A DNA stretch of 64,000 nt, from the NCBI RefSeq assembly GCF_947172395.1, contig NC_069100.1, forward strand, positions 2,423,001-2,487,000, read 5' to 3'. Source of the DNA: Bicyclus anynana (lineage: Eukaryota; Arthropoda; Insecta; Lepidoptera; Nymphalidae). This document shows positions 47,528-60,900 of this stretch, piece by piece. The notes under the pieces are model-generated. The model was not told the origin of the DNA. It was given only the letters and a program-made list of their open reading frames with translations, and did no database searches. The stretch's first letter is position 1; every line of letters starts with the position of its first letter. Position numbers and translations under genes: made by a program.

Positions 47528-49168
47528 TTCTGGGACCAGCTGAAAGTTAAGTAACTTGAAGGGATACTGCCATAAATCATTTTAAATTTTAATTAGTCCT
47601 CGAATCAGGTTATGTATATTTTTCAAAACAAAATAAATCAAAACAGGAAAATACTCCAAGATTCATTAATTTCAAATTACCTCCGAATAAATTACGGTCG
47701 CGTTCCAACAAAATAATATTTTTAGCACTGCGTTCCAAAAGACAACTTTACGCTTCGTTCAAGAAATAAATGACGCCATATTGATATTTTTGACAATGAC
47801 AAGGATTTTCAATGCTACATTATAATGCCAAGTATACACAGCTTCTCCAAAGTACACAATAAAATAATGGGTAAAAAAATTAAGGGTATCAAAATCTCAA
47901 ATTCTTTTAATAGTAATTTCTTAGTATTAGGAATTCTTTTAATTCATTTCGATTTTCAAATAATAAAGTGCAAAAAATCAAATCTTCTATATTAGAATAA
48001 GTAAAAACAAACAACACTCCAGAATACTGTTCCAAGTACTTATTTTATTACAGCAATATTGAACTATCTTCTTGGCAGTCGGGTAAAAAATAATGTGCAA
48101 TAGACCTAATTTTTACGTAATCTGTGCCAATATAAAAAAATTAATTAAAGAATGACGTAAAAAAAGTGTCTGACAAGAAGTGACAACTGTCAAAATTGAT
48201 ACAACTTTTTTGCATCAACAAATTCCAAAATAATTGTTTACATTTTTAGCTGAATTTAAAGTTTTAGGTACGATAATTTGCTTTTAATTAAACTTAACAT
48301 AATTATTGTAGTAAAGCACAATATTTGCGACACCCGTTATTGTTCGAGAATGTCTTCCAACTCAAAGTAATTAAGTACCTTCGGCAGTTCACTAAGAAAC
48401 CAATTTGCTGTTATTTCCATGGCAAATTGGTTCAGTTTAGGTCTAAAAATTAGATATTATGAATGTTGGAGTCTCACCTTCATTTCAAAAATGTTTTTGT
48501 AGATTAATACGACGTACATAAATTGGTAAGCTGTAATGTAGTGTAGTCTAATTAGAGTTGCCTATACCTTTAAACTTTGATACAGCAACCTGCCTCTATC
48601 CTGTATTTCTATACATTTTGTATAAATAAAGGTAACGTTCATAATATTATCATTTATATTACGCTAACGTAACTTTAGCTTAAGCATCTATTTATTTTAT
48701 TTGATTTGCTATACTTAGCAAGTTCTTTTTTCTAAACTGGTTTAGTGAACCTGCCCCTTTGACCAACTTATTTACTATATACAGAAATCCAATGAGCCCA
48801 AATCAAAGTTTCAAATTTTCAATGTAATAAATCAAATAATTACAAAACAAGAGTACTGGAATTATTGAATATAATATGTACTTTTTAGAAAATATTTTAT
48901 AAATAAGTTTGTGTAATTAGCAAACACTGTCAACTGAAGCAAGCCATAATTCTATAACTGGTTTTATTTAACATTGTTATAGTTGTATTATATGTTGTAA
49001 AATTCAAGGCCGCAACTGAAAATGAGGCAAATGACTCCAGTGTACAAAAATGTTTCCCTGTATATATTTTATATATATATATATATAGGTTATAATAACT
49101 TTATTTAATTTTACAGGAATAATGATAGAAGTTAAGTAAAAAGTCTATGAAAAATATAATCGATAAAA
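47528..49168. promoter_or_regulatory. Head-to-head intergenic region of two zinc-finger genes
   Basis: The start codons at 47527 (minus) and 49169 (plus) point away from each other. A probable non-coding minus exon ends at a GGAG|GTAATT donor (47681). Before the plus gene an acceptor TTTTACAG at about 49123 suggests a 5' UTR intron there too. Promoter motifs are not resolvable by eye, though ATATGGCGTCA on the minus strand near 47775 is YY1-like. Confidence 0.4.
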
Positions 49169-52100
49169 ATGGAATCACAAAACATATGGGAAACAGACAT
49201 GGCTGGTAACAATGTCAACACCATAAAAGAAGAACTCAATACTAACATCACACTGGACTTTGACCCAGAATATGATGGGGAAACTTTGAATCCAGAAGAA
49301 AACATTGACGATGATCAATTGAATGTTAAGGAAGAGTACATAATGCCCAACTATGAATCTGATCATGAACATATTGAAAAATCAAACATTGATATCACAG
49401 AGGCAGTGTCTAATAAATTAGTCTCACATCTAGAAAGTATAACAGGTAATTTTTTTATAGTTGTAAACCCTTGAACATCGGTGGAAAGTTGCCAGTTTGA
49501 CAATGTTTTATAGAATATATTTTGGAGAGTGTGCTCAGAAGCTATTCGACCCTCGCCCTTTTACCATCGCACCACAAGACATCGGGTGGATTTTCATCCT
49601 TATGTTGTAGATATCCCTAAGACTCAAACAAAACTCGCTTTGCATCTTCTTTTCTCTTACGCACGACTAGGGCTTAGAATACCCTTCCCAAGTCTGTGGT
49701 TCCTGAATCTTTTAACTTGGGTATCTTCAAAATAAAAGTGAGGCGAACATGTCTCATCTTAGACTGTATCTATGCTTACCATCAAGTTAGATCATGGTCT
49801 AACGCTAGCCTATTTGCATGTATGTATATTCATCAAATAGAACCCATTAAACAAGTGAGCCAGAAAGGTCCTATTTATAATTAACTTAATTATATTGCAG
49901 GGCAGAGTAACTTCTCAAAAAATGCAGACGTCAAAATGGAACAGTTTGACAATTTAACAGATGAGTACCCCAACATTGACGATGGATCCATGGACAGTGA
50001 TGAAGCAAGGGCTCTTAATAATGTGGAAGCTTGTTTGCAAGATGAAATAGACATTAAACATGAACATAATGTGGTAAGAAAGCATGACAAATAATAAATA
50101 TTAAATTCCCATTCCAATAATGTCACACACATTGTTCTACACACAGCATATTACCAAAAATATATTTGAGCTATTGCCATTTGTGCCACACCAAGCCAAA
50201 AATTATTTTAGTACTCAAATAAATATTTTCTCTTGGTCCAAAAGCACTAAAGAGTGGATTTATAATGTTGATATAATAAATGCTTCAAAGGATGACTGAC
50301 AGAAAGTATATATTATAATGGCACATAGTTCAAAGAGCCGATGGACAAAGGGGTTTTAAGGTGCTGGACTTGCAACCCCACACTAGAAAATGCAGTGTTT
50401 GTTGACCCCCCCCCCCAACAGGTGGACTGCATTTACTCAGGATTGTGATGTTTGGAAGTCCCTACAAAAGGACTATGTCCTGCAGTGGACATCTATCGGC
50501 TAATATTATGATGATGATAATGCTTGACAACCCATTCTGTGTGATGTGGGATCATCTGCATTCAGAATTTCGTTCAAAGGCCAGGCCTTGAAACCTTTGT
50601 TGCCACACTTTTCACCAACATAGTGTGTAGTGTGGTCTTAAACCTGAATTAAATAAAATATTAATGAGAAAAGCTTAAAATCAGAATCTTAACATTACAT
50701 ATTATACTAAAAATTGCTTGTTTTATAAAACCACTAACTTGGGATTTTAAATTAAACTTAAAGGACATTAACTTTTATATTATCCAATTTCAATTCAATA
50801 TTTAAAAGTACCAGCCCTGCTTCCATAAGTTTGTATTGGGCATAGTCCTTCAGTTCCACCATCTATCATAGACAGAATGAAAAACAGGTTAATTATGGTT
50901 TAAAAAACTCAACATGTGAAGTGCTGTATATAGCTTGAAAATAATTTTCTATTTTCCAAGGAACACCTTAAAGAAGATCTACAAACCTTTATCAAAAGAG
51001 ATCCAGATTTAACAGTCACTGAAACCAACTTAATATCAAACAAGGTAATCAACACAACATCAACTATAACTAATCCTCATGCAGGTATCATTCAATCTGA
51101 AACAACAAAGACATTAGTTATGGAAATACACCCCATGGTACAAGGTGTTAAAATACCAATGCTTCGAAATCCTGAAGAAATATTATCTACAAGTTATTCT
51201 ACAGATAGTATGTTGCATGAAGAATCCTTCCAACTTAATTCTATAACTGGTAATGTATTATCACTCGAGCAAGAAGCTTATGGGTTGTTAAAAGAAGGAC
51301 ATTGTGACTACAATGACAAAAGATACCATTGTGAAAAGTGCCCCAAATCTTATTCAAAATCAAAAGGCTTAAGAGAACATATGAAAGTCCATGATACGAT
51401 AGAGAGAAGAGCATTGGGCGTTATAAAAGGTTTACAGACCAAGAAAGCGAACTTGGAGAAACGATTGTATGGTGTACAGAAAAGGGTTAAAAAGATTGAT
51501 ATACAGGCTTTAAAGAAAAAAATGGAAAGGTCAGAAAGGGCGGAAAATCGGACTAAAGTAAAATCTGAAAGAAAACCTAATTTAAAAAAAGAAAAGAGTG
51601 AAAAATTAGCTAATCTCAAAAAGGAAACTGAAGAAAAAATCACCAATCTTAAAAAGGAATTGGAAGAGCAACCTAGTGACGTACAAAAAGATGGGCACAA
51701 ATGTATATGTGGAAAAATATTTAAGAGGAAAAGTAGTTTATTAGCATGTTTGAGATCTCATGAAATATCCACAGACGCAAACTCTTGTTTTCCATGCATT
51801 TCGTGCACCAAACAATTTAAGGACAAGGAAGAACTGGCGGCGCATCGACGACGCATGCATAGAAAGCGTTTCCCATGCAAATTTTGCCCAACAGACTATA
51901 ACACGCGAAAAGAACTGTTCAAACATCTTCAGATACACCAAAAAGTTCAACTGACGGAATATAAAGTGATATCTGAATTTGTTAAAGGGAAGCAAAAGCT
52001 AAAGTGTTTTATGTGCTCGAAAAGTTTTTCAGAACTATCAGACTTGAAGTACCACGTCATGGAAGACCACCAAGAGCCTTATATTTGTCCTCATTGCAAT

Positions 52101-53033
52101 GGAACTTTTGCGAAAATAATAGATTTCGGAAATCACACTAAAGCATTCCACCCAGAGGTCGAAGGAAAGTCAGTTTTGGATGTTCTCGAAGCTTTTTCGA
52201 AGTTGGTACAAGCTTGGAAATGCGAGGATTGCAATGAACAGTTTCACGAAGCCGACAAGTTTGCTATGCACCAGGTAGAGAAACACAGTCCAGATGTTAA
52301 AGACAGAGATCAATTTCAATGTGAGGACTGTCGACGCATGTTCATCAGTCAGAAAGGATTAACATCCCACAAAAGAATACATCACAACACAGAAGTCATG
52401 GAGGAGACAGAACCTCAAGAACAAGGCGTAATGTGTGTTGAATGTCGAAAAATATGTAAAGACGACAACGCTTTGGCGTCTCACATGCGCCTACACTCCC
52501 CAGAGAGGCAGTATCCGTGCAAATTCTGTGATTTCCGTTTCGCAACTTCAGAAAAACTCAAAAACCACTCCGAAATACACACCGGCGATATGAAATACGT
52601 GTGTTTCATTTGCGAATATCAGTGCAGTTCGGAGAACAGGTTGGAACACCACAAGATGTCGCTAAAGCACGCGAACATGAAAGAATTTTTGCGGACGGGG
52701 AAACACTTGCTGGAGGAAGAGAGTACATCTAAGAAACGGGAGTCCAAACAAGACGACAGAGAAGTTAAAAAAAGGAAGGAGCACAAAGACAAGAAAAAAG
52801 AACACAAAGATAAGAAAAAGGAACACAAAGATAAGAAAAAAGAACACAAAGATAAGAAAAAAGAACATAGAGATGTTAATGAAGAAGCGGGTTGTTCTAA
52901 AGAGGAGACGGTGATATGTGACGTGTGCGGCGGCATGTTCGCGAGCGAAGAGTTGATGGTTGAACACAAAGAAACGCATCCCTTTATAGTGTTCCCTAAT
53001 GAAGACACGCCTACTAGAATATTCTTTAAGTGA
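49169..53033 (+). CDS. C2H2 zinc-finger protein, three coding exons, 840 aa
   Basis: Likely nuclear DNA-binding regulator. Exons 49169-49445, 49901-50073 and 50961-53033 join in frame at GT-AG borders. The N-terminal ~200 residues are acidic and contain IKEE, VKEE and IKHE, resembling sumoylation sites. Finger 1 (YHCEKCPKSYSKSKGLREH, about 272-294) is followed by a Lys/Glu-rich segment that could form a coiled coil. A degenerate finger with CxC spacing (HKCICGKIF) and a run of about nine regular fingers follow (FPCKFCPTDYNTRKELFKH, YICPHCNGTFAKIIDFGNH, YPCKFCDFRFATSEKLKNH and others). Then comes a seven-residue repeat EHKDKKK and a final finger VICDVCGGMFASEELMVEH. There is no ZAD, unlike its divergent neighbour. 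The start at 49169 gives the longest supported frame. Orthologue not identified. Confidence 0.9.
49520..49800 (+). repeat. Decayed non-LTR retrotransposon C-terminal fragment in intron 1
   Basis: The stretch around 49685-49740 reads FPSLWFLNLL in one frame and PESFNLGIFK in another, resembling the end of a lepidopteran reverse-transcriptase ORF broken by a frameshift. A shorter, similar scrap is near 43735-43770. It is not a host exon. Confidence 0.35.
50325..50530 (+). repeat. tRNA-derived SINE (family D) in intron 2
   Basis: It has a tRNA-like head (GAGCCGATGGACAAAGG, GTGCTGGACTTGCAACC) and a C11 run. The conserved 3' body GTTTGGAAGTCCCTACAAAA ends in a (ATG)n-like tail. A tail-only fragment is at about 39870-39945. 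Confidence 0.55.
52776..52866 (+). repeat. 21-bp coding minisatellite (EHKDKKK)n
   Basis: About four tandem copies of a 21-nt unit (GAACACAAAGATAAGAAAAA plus one base) lie in frame within the last exon of the zinc-finger gene. They give a lysine-rich linker before the last finger. Confidence 0.85.
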
Positions 53034-56000
53034 CCACTCTTGCCATTGGTTGTAGGTTATATTTAAGTGTTACACTTCATTATGTTCCCAATCATTTGTT
53101 TTATTCAATATACTTTACTTTTTATTTGAAACTCCGAAGTTATTAGTTCTCTCGAGAAATTCCGTATAGAGAAATTGGGAAAACGATGGTGTACGTCAAA
53201 TTAAGCTAATTAAAAGGTAACAGGAGGTTACAGAGCTGCAATTTTAGGTTAGGTACTCATATCGTCAGATTTTCGAAATGTAAAATTTCGAGCTAGCTAA
53301 CCTTTTTTGGGTTTTTACTGCAGGTAAAAGCCATGAGGGTCAAAACTCCATAGTTACTTAGCATACTGAAGGAACATCAGCTGATGAATTTTTAGCTTTT
53401 ATAATATGACGAAAATCTAGAGGCCATATTAAAATATTAGACTGAAATTTATTTAAGTAAAATATGGCCAATAATACCTTAATATACTGATTTTAGCGGG
53501 CTGAAATCAATGATTTTATTAAATTTTTCAAATTGATATTTATTGAACTATTAACCGACTTCAAAAAAAAGGAGGAGGTTTCTCAATTCTACCGTATATA
53601 TTTTTTATCTTTACAGATCTTTAGGATATACTCGTAGGTACAATTTAATGTGGAATATGATTCTCATTTAGATTATTTTAATTGTTATTATTTAACTATA
53701 TTATTTAATTATATAACTAATGAAGTGTAACATATTGTTTTAATGTTATATCACAATTTATACAACACATTATTTTTCGGTATCTCCAGGCATGTGCTGC
53801 CTGTTTTAAAACTAGTCTCAAATTATGTAAATTGTCTATTTAAATTTACTGGATTTTAGGTAACTCTTTTAAATTTTTAATTTTATAAAGTTAATTAAAA
53901 AAGAATTAACATAAATTTATTCCTAAATTGTCTAAATCCTATTCGTGGTATGCTAGCGCCAATTTATAAATCTTCGGCCTTCACTTCTTCATTTTCTTAA
54001 CTTCACTATCTTAAGGCAAATGCTTCATATTATGAGACATACACTAAATTCTGTATTTATTTTTTATATTCATCATTATCAACCCATTTTCGGCTAACTG
54101 CTGAGCTCGAGTCTCCTCAGGCGATCTAAACGAAATATATTTATTAACATATTAAATTTGATTTAAAAAACTTTTCATCCAATAAACAGATGGGTGAAGG
54201 TCGTTTTTAATACAAATCTTGGAATATACGGGCTTAAGCAATACTTTTTTAAACTGAAATTATTTATATGCATCTCATATTATAAGAGTTACCTAAAAAT
54301 TACAGATATTAGATTATTTAAATTGTTAATATACCAGTGCCTGTTATTATATATAAGTTATTTACATCACAGTGTTAGTCAAAAAAGTGTAGCTATTTAA
54401 AACGGGTCCATACATTGAATGAGTCATACTATTTTATATTAGAAGAAAGCATTTTAATAAATTTGATTATATATTAATGGGATAGACGGCAGATAAATAT
54501 ATTTTTTTCATTGTATTTAAGTAAGGAATAAATATCACCTAATCTATATTATTATATAGAAATTAGACAGTTCGCGTGGATATGTTTGGCGCAAACTATA
54601 GTGCCAGAAACTTTTCGCCATATTGTAAAACAATGATATTTTACACTAGATATGTTACGTGCCTACAAAATCACCGCAAAAAGTGACCCGAATTTAGCTA
54701 CTCCACTGAGCGCACACATTCACAATATTGTGTTTACTTACATCTTTGCTGGTCCCCATAACTTCAAGGTTGACGAGTCCATTTATAGGAGCCAAACTGC
54801 ATAAGTAATATTTTTTTAACTAAAAAATTAAAAATATTTATGTTTTCATACAGAATAATTCAAATAGTTCCAACTATCCATGTTACACACGCTTTTATAT
54901 TATATACTTTCAAACACGAAGGTCACAAAGGTCAGGTTTTAAGACAATAATTTCCTGAACACACAACTCGACGTTTTAGATAATATTTAGGTTGATATTA
55001 TTTGTTTATAAATAACGTTGTTTACCTACTATGCGATAATTAGTCACCTTTGTTTGCCTCACTTTCGCCGCGTTAGTGACATATCTAATAGTATAAAATC
55101 TTTGGTAAAACATAAATGCGCGACAACGTCACTGTTCCAGCTAAGTTTGTGTCACTATATGAATTATACACTGGTATTTTTGCGCTCCGCGATTGACATT
55201 GTCGACCAATAGCGCCGAACCGGAAATATTGCTTTCTTTCGTTGCGATGGGACAAAAGCGACATTTCCACTTCGGCCTCCATTGTTCGTCTTTTTCTCAA
55301 ATAAAAAAAATATATTCGTGGCGCGAATCTTAGCCCTGATAGAGCTCGAAGATGAAGGGACAAGAGTTCTGATGATTATATACTCCTTGGTCATTCTAAT
55401 TTTATGACCGAAAGAGTAATATGTAGAGTGAATCTATCGCCCGATACAATGTCTATGGTCTGCAGCAGCTCTAATGCATCACATATGACGAAAGTATTCA
55501 ATTTAAAATTACACATTCAATGTATGGCCCCAAGTGTAATATAAGAGGAAATAAAAGTCATGGAAAATATTAAAATTGTAATTTTATTTCATAATCACAA
55601 AACGTGGATTGTAAAAATCAAGAACCCATACTTAACTAGGTTCGTGGTCAATGACAAAATATTTGCTCTAAAAAGGAAATGGCGTGTGTAATTGTCTTGA
55701 ATTTGACATAATTTTTATTCGGCTTTTATTTTTAAAACAAATATTTTGTAGCAAAACTTTAAAACTCGATAGTACTTAACGTATTAACACGTATGTAAGA
55801 AATATAAAGGTTTCAGACTGTTTTCAGAAAGAAAAATATATACAAATATATTGTAGATGAAAACGTAGGTAAGTAATAAATAATATCTATTACATAATAA
55901 TAGTTGTTACATTTAAAAAGATTTTATTATTTAATTATTAATATTTAAGTTTTACTATTTCATAATATCACTAAAATAAATCCTTGCGCTACTAAAAATA

Positions 56001-56120
56001 CCTGCTTGGTTATTATTGATACACATAAATATAGAATACATGATGGCAAAGCTTGAAAATAAATAAGACCCTGAACTATGAGTTGATACTATCAAAACCG
56101 ACAATAATTTCTTTGAGTAA
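53034..56120. other. 3' flank and intergenic repeats
   Basis: No exon seen. Recognisable pieces: a repeat tail AACCGACTTCAAAAAAAAGG near 53553, a family A SINE fragment (inverted) at about 54070-54122, and a dispersed repeat at about 54665-55010 that matches 20820-21017 inverted. No poly(A) hexamer close to the stop at 53033 stands out; an AATAAA lies much later, near 54527. Confidence 0.4.
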
Positions 56121-56133
56121 GTAGTTGTCTATG

Positions 56134-56358
56134 TTAGAATTTAAACTATCGTGAGTGTTATTCATATTAATTGATTATGCAACACGGCTAAAACTCACGT
56201 GATATTACGTCGGAGTATGCCCGACTAGTTTCGAACCCATACGGGGCCCTTAGTCATGAGCTGGTGCTTGCATCGCGGCACGATCCAAACTGACTGCTAG
56301 TCGGGCATACTCCGACGTAATATCACGTGAGTTTTAGCCGTGTTGCATAATCAATTAA
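56134..56358. mobile_element. Long-inverted-repeat element, copy 2 (225 bp)
   Basis: Inverted arms 56167-56227 and 56298-56358 are perfect over about 61 bp. An extra 33 bp (TTAGAATTTAAACTATCGTG and on) is at the left end only. Flanking 12-bp direct repeats TAGTTGTCTATG lie at 56122-56133 and 56359-56370. It is an inverted, shorter relative of 36440-36815 and lacks that copy's coding-like centre. Confidence 0.8.
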
Positions 56359-57061
56359 TAGTTGTCTATGGTTTAGCCGCCATATTGAATTTTTACAATA
56401 TGGGCGTCGCTACTTATAGTCAATTGTAATGTTGTGCGAAGTAATTATATTAAACAAATGTGTAGCCTCATGACATATAAATAAAAATTTCTATAATAAT
56501 TACCAATTTATTGTAAAGTAACTCTTGGAATAATAGTTTTTTTTTATTTCACATTAGTACACCAATAAAGTTCCAAGCATTTTGAACAATTCCTTGACAC
56601 AGATTATATAAATCAAAACTGAATATGCTGTATGGTTACTGATCTTTGCCTACCCTGTAGTAAGCAATTAAAAAAAAAATTCTTCATATCCCATGTTTCA
56701 AATACTTATCATTTTACAAAGATGAACTTTTTATCTACAAAATGTCTAGTTCTGTATTGAATATTTATTACACATCATTTATACATATTTAAATATTTAT
56801 GTTAAGAGGAGCTTTATGACATTCACACCTTAATATAATTCGGAAAATAGCAAATCGTTCAATAAAATTGCAAATATCTGTGACGAGAGTTTAATTAGAT
56901 TTTTTTTAATAGAAGAACATTCAAAGTTATTTCGTTTTCATGTAAAATTTATGTTATTTATGACGCTATTTTATTCTAAAATAATAAGTCTTCATTACTA
57001 TGCTCTTCTTAAAAACTCACCTATATAAAGGGCTAACAAATCAGAATGAATGTTTTTTTTG

Positions 57062-57255
57062 TTCTATACCAGTTAGCCCTTGACTACAATGTCACCTGAT
57101 GGAAAGTGATGAAGCAATCTAAGATGGAAGCGGGCTAACTTGTAAGGAGTAGGATGAAAATCCACACCCCTTTTGGTTTCTACACGACATCGTACCGGAA
57201 CGCTAAATCGCTTGGCGGTACGTCTTTGCCGGTAGGGTAACTAGCCATGCTGGAA
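57062..57255 (-). repeat. 5'-truncated SINE (family B)
   Basis: On the minus strand it reads GACGTACCGCCAAGCGATTT, CCGGTACGATGTCGTGTAGA and AAGTTAGCCCGCTTCCATCT. The tRNA-like head is missing. It is nearly identical to the matching part of 57425-57765. Confidence 0.6.
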
Positions 57256-57330
57256 TTAAGAAAATCTCAATCCTAGTGTATTCCAAAAAATACATAATAT
57301 TCACTTAAAATTCATCACTGATGAGACACT

Positions 57331-57862
57331 CAGTGTGCCTATTGGGAGTTTTCAATATTTCCAAACTGTTACTATCGCGTTGACGTAAACGCGAATTTAT
57401 ATGGAATTGAAACAGTTGTGTAGTAGTTTTTTTTATTATTTTTTTTATTCTTTACAAGTTAGGCCTTGACTACAATCACACGTGGTAGTAAGTGATGATG
57501 CAGTCTAAGATGGAAGCGGGCTAACTTGTTAGGAGAAGCACGAAAATCCACACCCCTTTCGGTTTCTACACGACATCGTACCGGAACGCTAAATCGCTTG
57601 GCGGTACGTCTTTGTCGGTAGGGTGGTAACTAGCCATTGCCGAAGCCTTCCACCAGCCAGACCTGGAGCAATTAACAATATCTCAATCGGCCCAGCCGGG
57701 GATCGAACCCAGGACCTCCGTCTTATAAATCCACCGCGCATACCACTGCGCCGCGGAGGTCGTCAATAGTGTCACGAGATAGCGCTGTTTCAATTCCTTA
57801 GAAATTGCGTTTACGTTAACGCGATAGTAACAGTATCAAACTGCCACTAGGCCCTCTGGTCA
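57331..57862. mobile_element. Inverted-repeat element split by a SINE
   Basis: The left arm (CTGTTACTATCGCGTTGACG, TAAACGCGAATT, GGAATTGAAACAG) is the inverse of the right arm (CTGTTTCAATTCC, AATTGCGTTTACGTTAACGC, GATAGTAACAG). A family B SINE (57425-57765) sits between them, so the SINE landed in an older element. Confidence 0.6.
57425..57765 (-). repeat. Full-length tRNA-derived SINE (family B)
   Basis: The minus strand shows a tRNA-like head with A-box-like GCGCAGTGGTATGCGCGGTG and B box GGTTCGATCCC. The body is shared with 57062-57255 and 27747-27880, and it has an A-rich 3' end. Confidence 0.7.
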
Positions 57863-57964
57863 GTTTTATCATAGTCTAGGAGCCAGTGAATTTATATAAA
57901 TAAGTATATCGAACTGTCCAAGCATAAACTAAAATACATTCACTATAAATATATTGTTTAAAAT

Positions 57965-60900
57965 TTAATATGTGAATTGTATTTCCCATGGACTAGCCAT
58001 AGAAGCAGCGGGTTTGCGCACGACAAGGACGTCGTTGCCCCTGTGGAGGGTCATCTGGAGGGGGGTCTGTTTGCCCCCCTGGACTAGTTTGGCGGATTTG
58101 GGGGCGTTTTTGATGCCGGCTATTACTATGCGCTCCACCCAGGAGCGAGTTGGGTAGTTCGCGTCTTCGTTGATGAATCTGGAAATAAATTAAAAAAAAT
58201 ACAAATATAGGAAGAATAAGGGGTGGTTTATTCATACAACAACTCGCTTTGTATACACAATTATTTACACTAAATGAAAAAATAATATTAACTAAATTAA
58301 CTATCTAAAGTTATTGATAAAATTAAAAAAAATACAATAACTTGAAATGATTGGCTAAAGATTTTGATTGACTGTATTTACTCAATTGCTTATAGTTATT
58401 AACATAATAACAAAATGCACTTTTTAGAGTTTATTGGATACTCCTTAAGAATCGATTTTTCATACATAGCCCCGGTATGAAAAAAATGTGGGCAGTAAAA
58501 TTCGATGAAAAAAAAAAACCTTGGCTGAGTTTGTTGTGGGCTCTTCTCGGACCAAGGCGCGTTTGGAACCCTCGTAACTTTAGTTTTAAGTTTTCGACTA
58601 TTATTACCACCATTAATTTATATTAAATTATGACATAATCTTGACCTTTCAAAAGTGCTTGTAAACTAATTGAAATAAATGAATTTTTGACTTTTGATGA
58701 ACAAATGACAGCGTTACGTTTTTGTGCGCAACGGACACAATTTTGGGAACGGCTAAATCGATTTTAATGAAACTTTCACTGGAAGATAGGGCATGTTATT
58801 GAGCAAGTCGCTAGTAAGCGATAAGTGAAATACACTTTTCACTTACTAGCAACAAGTGAATACGTGAAATACACTTACTTGTAAGTGAAGGCGGTGGGCT
58901 GGTAGTCGAAGCTGCCGTAGATGTATTTGTTGGACCTGTACTCGTACGTCTCTCCGTCGTCTATGTACACGGTGCCGCGAGCTGTGTTCTGAAATATGTA
59001 TAAATTGACAACTTTTATACTAATTAAATATAACTTTACATAAACTAGAACAATTATAATTAAATGTCGAGGTCGAAGGACCTCGTACCACACCACATAA
59101 AGTTTTAGTACGAGGTCAAAAAACCTCGTAATGCACCAGAGTAAAGTACAGAAAAATCAGCGCCGCAGCGAGCGTGTTAAGCTCCATATCCCCTTTTCTA
59201 TAAGAAGAGAGGCCTTGTAGTGGGCTGATAACTCAGATCAATTATAGAAGGACCTGTATCGCACTTATAGTCACGAACAAAATTGTCTGTCATTTTCTGA
59301 GGAAAACGAGCTTAGTTTTTGTATATATCTTATACTAAACTAGAAGTTTTTGCCCGTTTTTTACACAACTCAATTACACAAAAAGGTATTTTACGGAGCT
59401 CTTTAACCGACGAACACGATTACAACTATTTAACATAGATTCTATAGAGACAGTTTTTATAATCGCATTAGATCGTTGATCATATACTTTGACAGAAAAG
59501 TAACGTCTAACGAGGCAGGTCCTATACAATAATTGATAATGATGATAATGATGGAACTTGAATTAATTGAATGACTTACGTTAGCGTCCAGAGCGACGAC
59601 GAGCGTGTAAGGGTCGTTGGCCATGAGAGCGGACGCGCGCCGCACGCGCTCCTTGCGCGGGACCACGGTGCCGCCGCGCTGGTACACCGGTATCTGGTGA
59701 TAGTCACATAATAATTAATATTAAACTATACTTATAATACTCTTAGAACAGGGATGACAGATTTTAAATCAAATGTTACCTTAGTGATAGTAACATCCAA
59801 ATTGATCCATCCATTAGCCGTCACCACCTGGTACGAGTCCACGTCGTACCACAGCGTGCTGGTCTCCTTGGCCGGCAGGTACAGCTTCACGCTCGTCACG
59901 CCTTGCTCCAGCACCGGCCTGATGAGCAGCTTGTCACCTGACAACAAGGTACATGTTACATTTCACACGACAAAAATGTCTCAAGATGATTGAGTCATAT
60001 CAATATGACGAACTAAAGCAACTGTCTGACAAGAAAGAAAACATCAGTCTTGTTCCAAAACTACCTAACTCTTTGAAATAATATCAATAAAACTTTTGGG
60101 AAAACTATCTTTCGTAATTCAACGTATGCCAAAATCTTAAACTCGAAATTCTAAATTATGCATATGTCGGACACGGGTTAACATAAGTGGATTCAAAGAG
60201 CTAAAAACAGCTGGAAGCCTATCAGGTTTAACAATTCCCACCAAGAATGTCACCAATAAACCCTCAAATGGCAGAAATTTATCTTGAACGAAGTCTCGGA
60301 CTTGTGACCGTTGTATGTAGGGTTAAAGACGTCTTTATAACGATAGTCTGGCAAGTTCGTTGATAACACTCCCATGATATGCGGGCGACTGGGATAAAGA
60401 CTGCGCGGGTGTGAAATCGTGCGTGCGGAGAAGTGTGCGTGCGTGTATGAGTCGTGGGTTTTTCATTTATCGCTACACTCCCACACCCGCGCGGAACATC
60501 GAGTGTTACAAACGAAGTTACAATAATTTGTCTGAGATACAGGCGCGTAGCTAACGCCGTATCAGCTGTATCAATCATACGGGGCCCCGGACTACAGGGG
60601 CCCCTTACTTGAAAGCAAAAATTTGTAAAAAGGAATCTACAATATTACTTAATCTGGGTGGTACTTCCCGTAAAAAAAATATACAAAAAAAACTGCAGAA
60701 ATGACATAAGTAAAAAAAAACAATACATTATGGTAGAGTAAATCAAAAACTAAAGAGATTTATCGGGATTTGTCGGTCGTCCATTCCCTGCCAATTTTGA
60801 TACAGGGCCCCTCTAAGGCTACCCTACTGCTGAGATATATCTATACCCACCCAATAGATACTGATTGTCGATGGTGAATGTGGCCTCTTCCTTGGGGAAC

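Noticed and set aside
51350..51700. Antisense open frames over the large zinc-finger exon (also 52619-53008)
   Set aside because: Mirror images of lysine/glutamate-rich coding sequence, giving Phe/Leu/Ser-rich peptides; no independent evidence.
59457..59687. A longer minus-strand frame extending past the glucosidase II exon
   Set aside because: The extension past 59580 reads through a clear GTAAGT donor into intron and MITE sequence.
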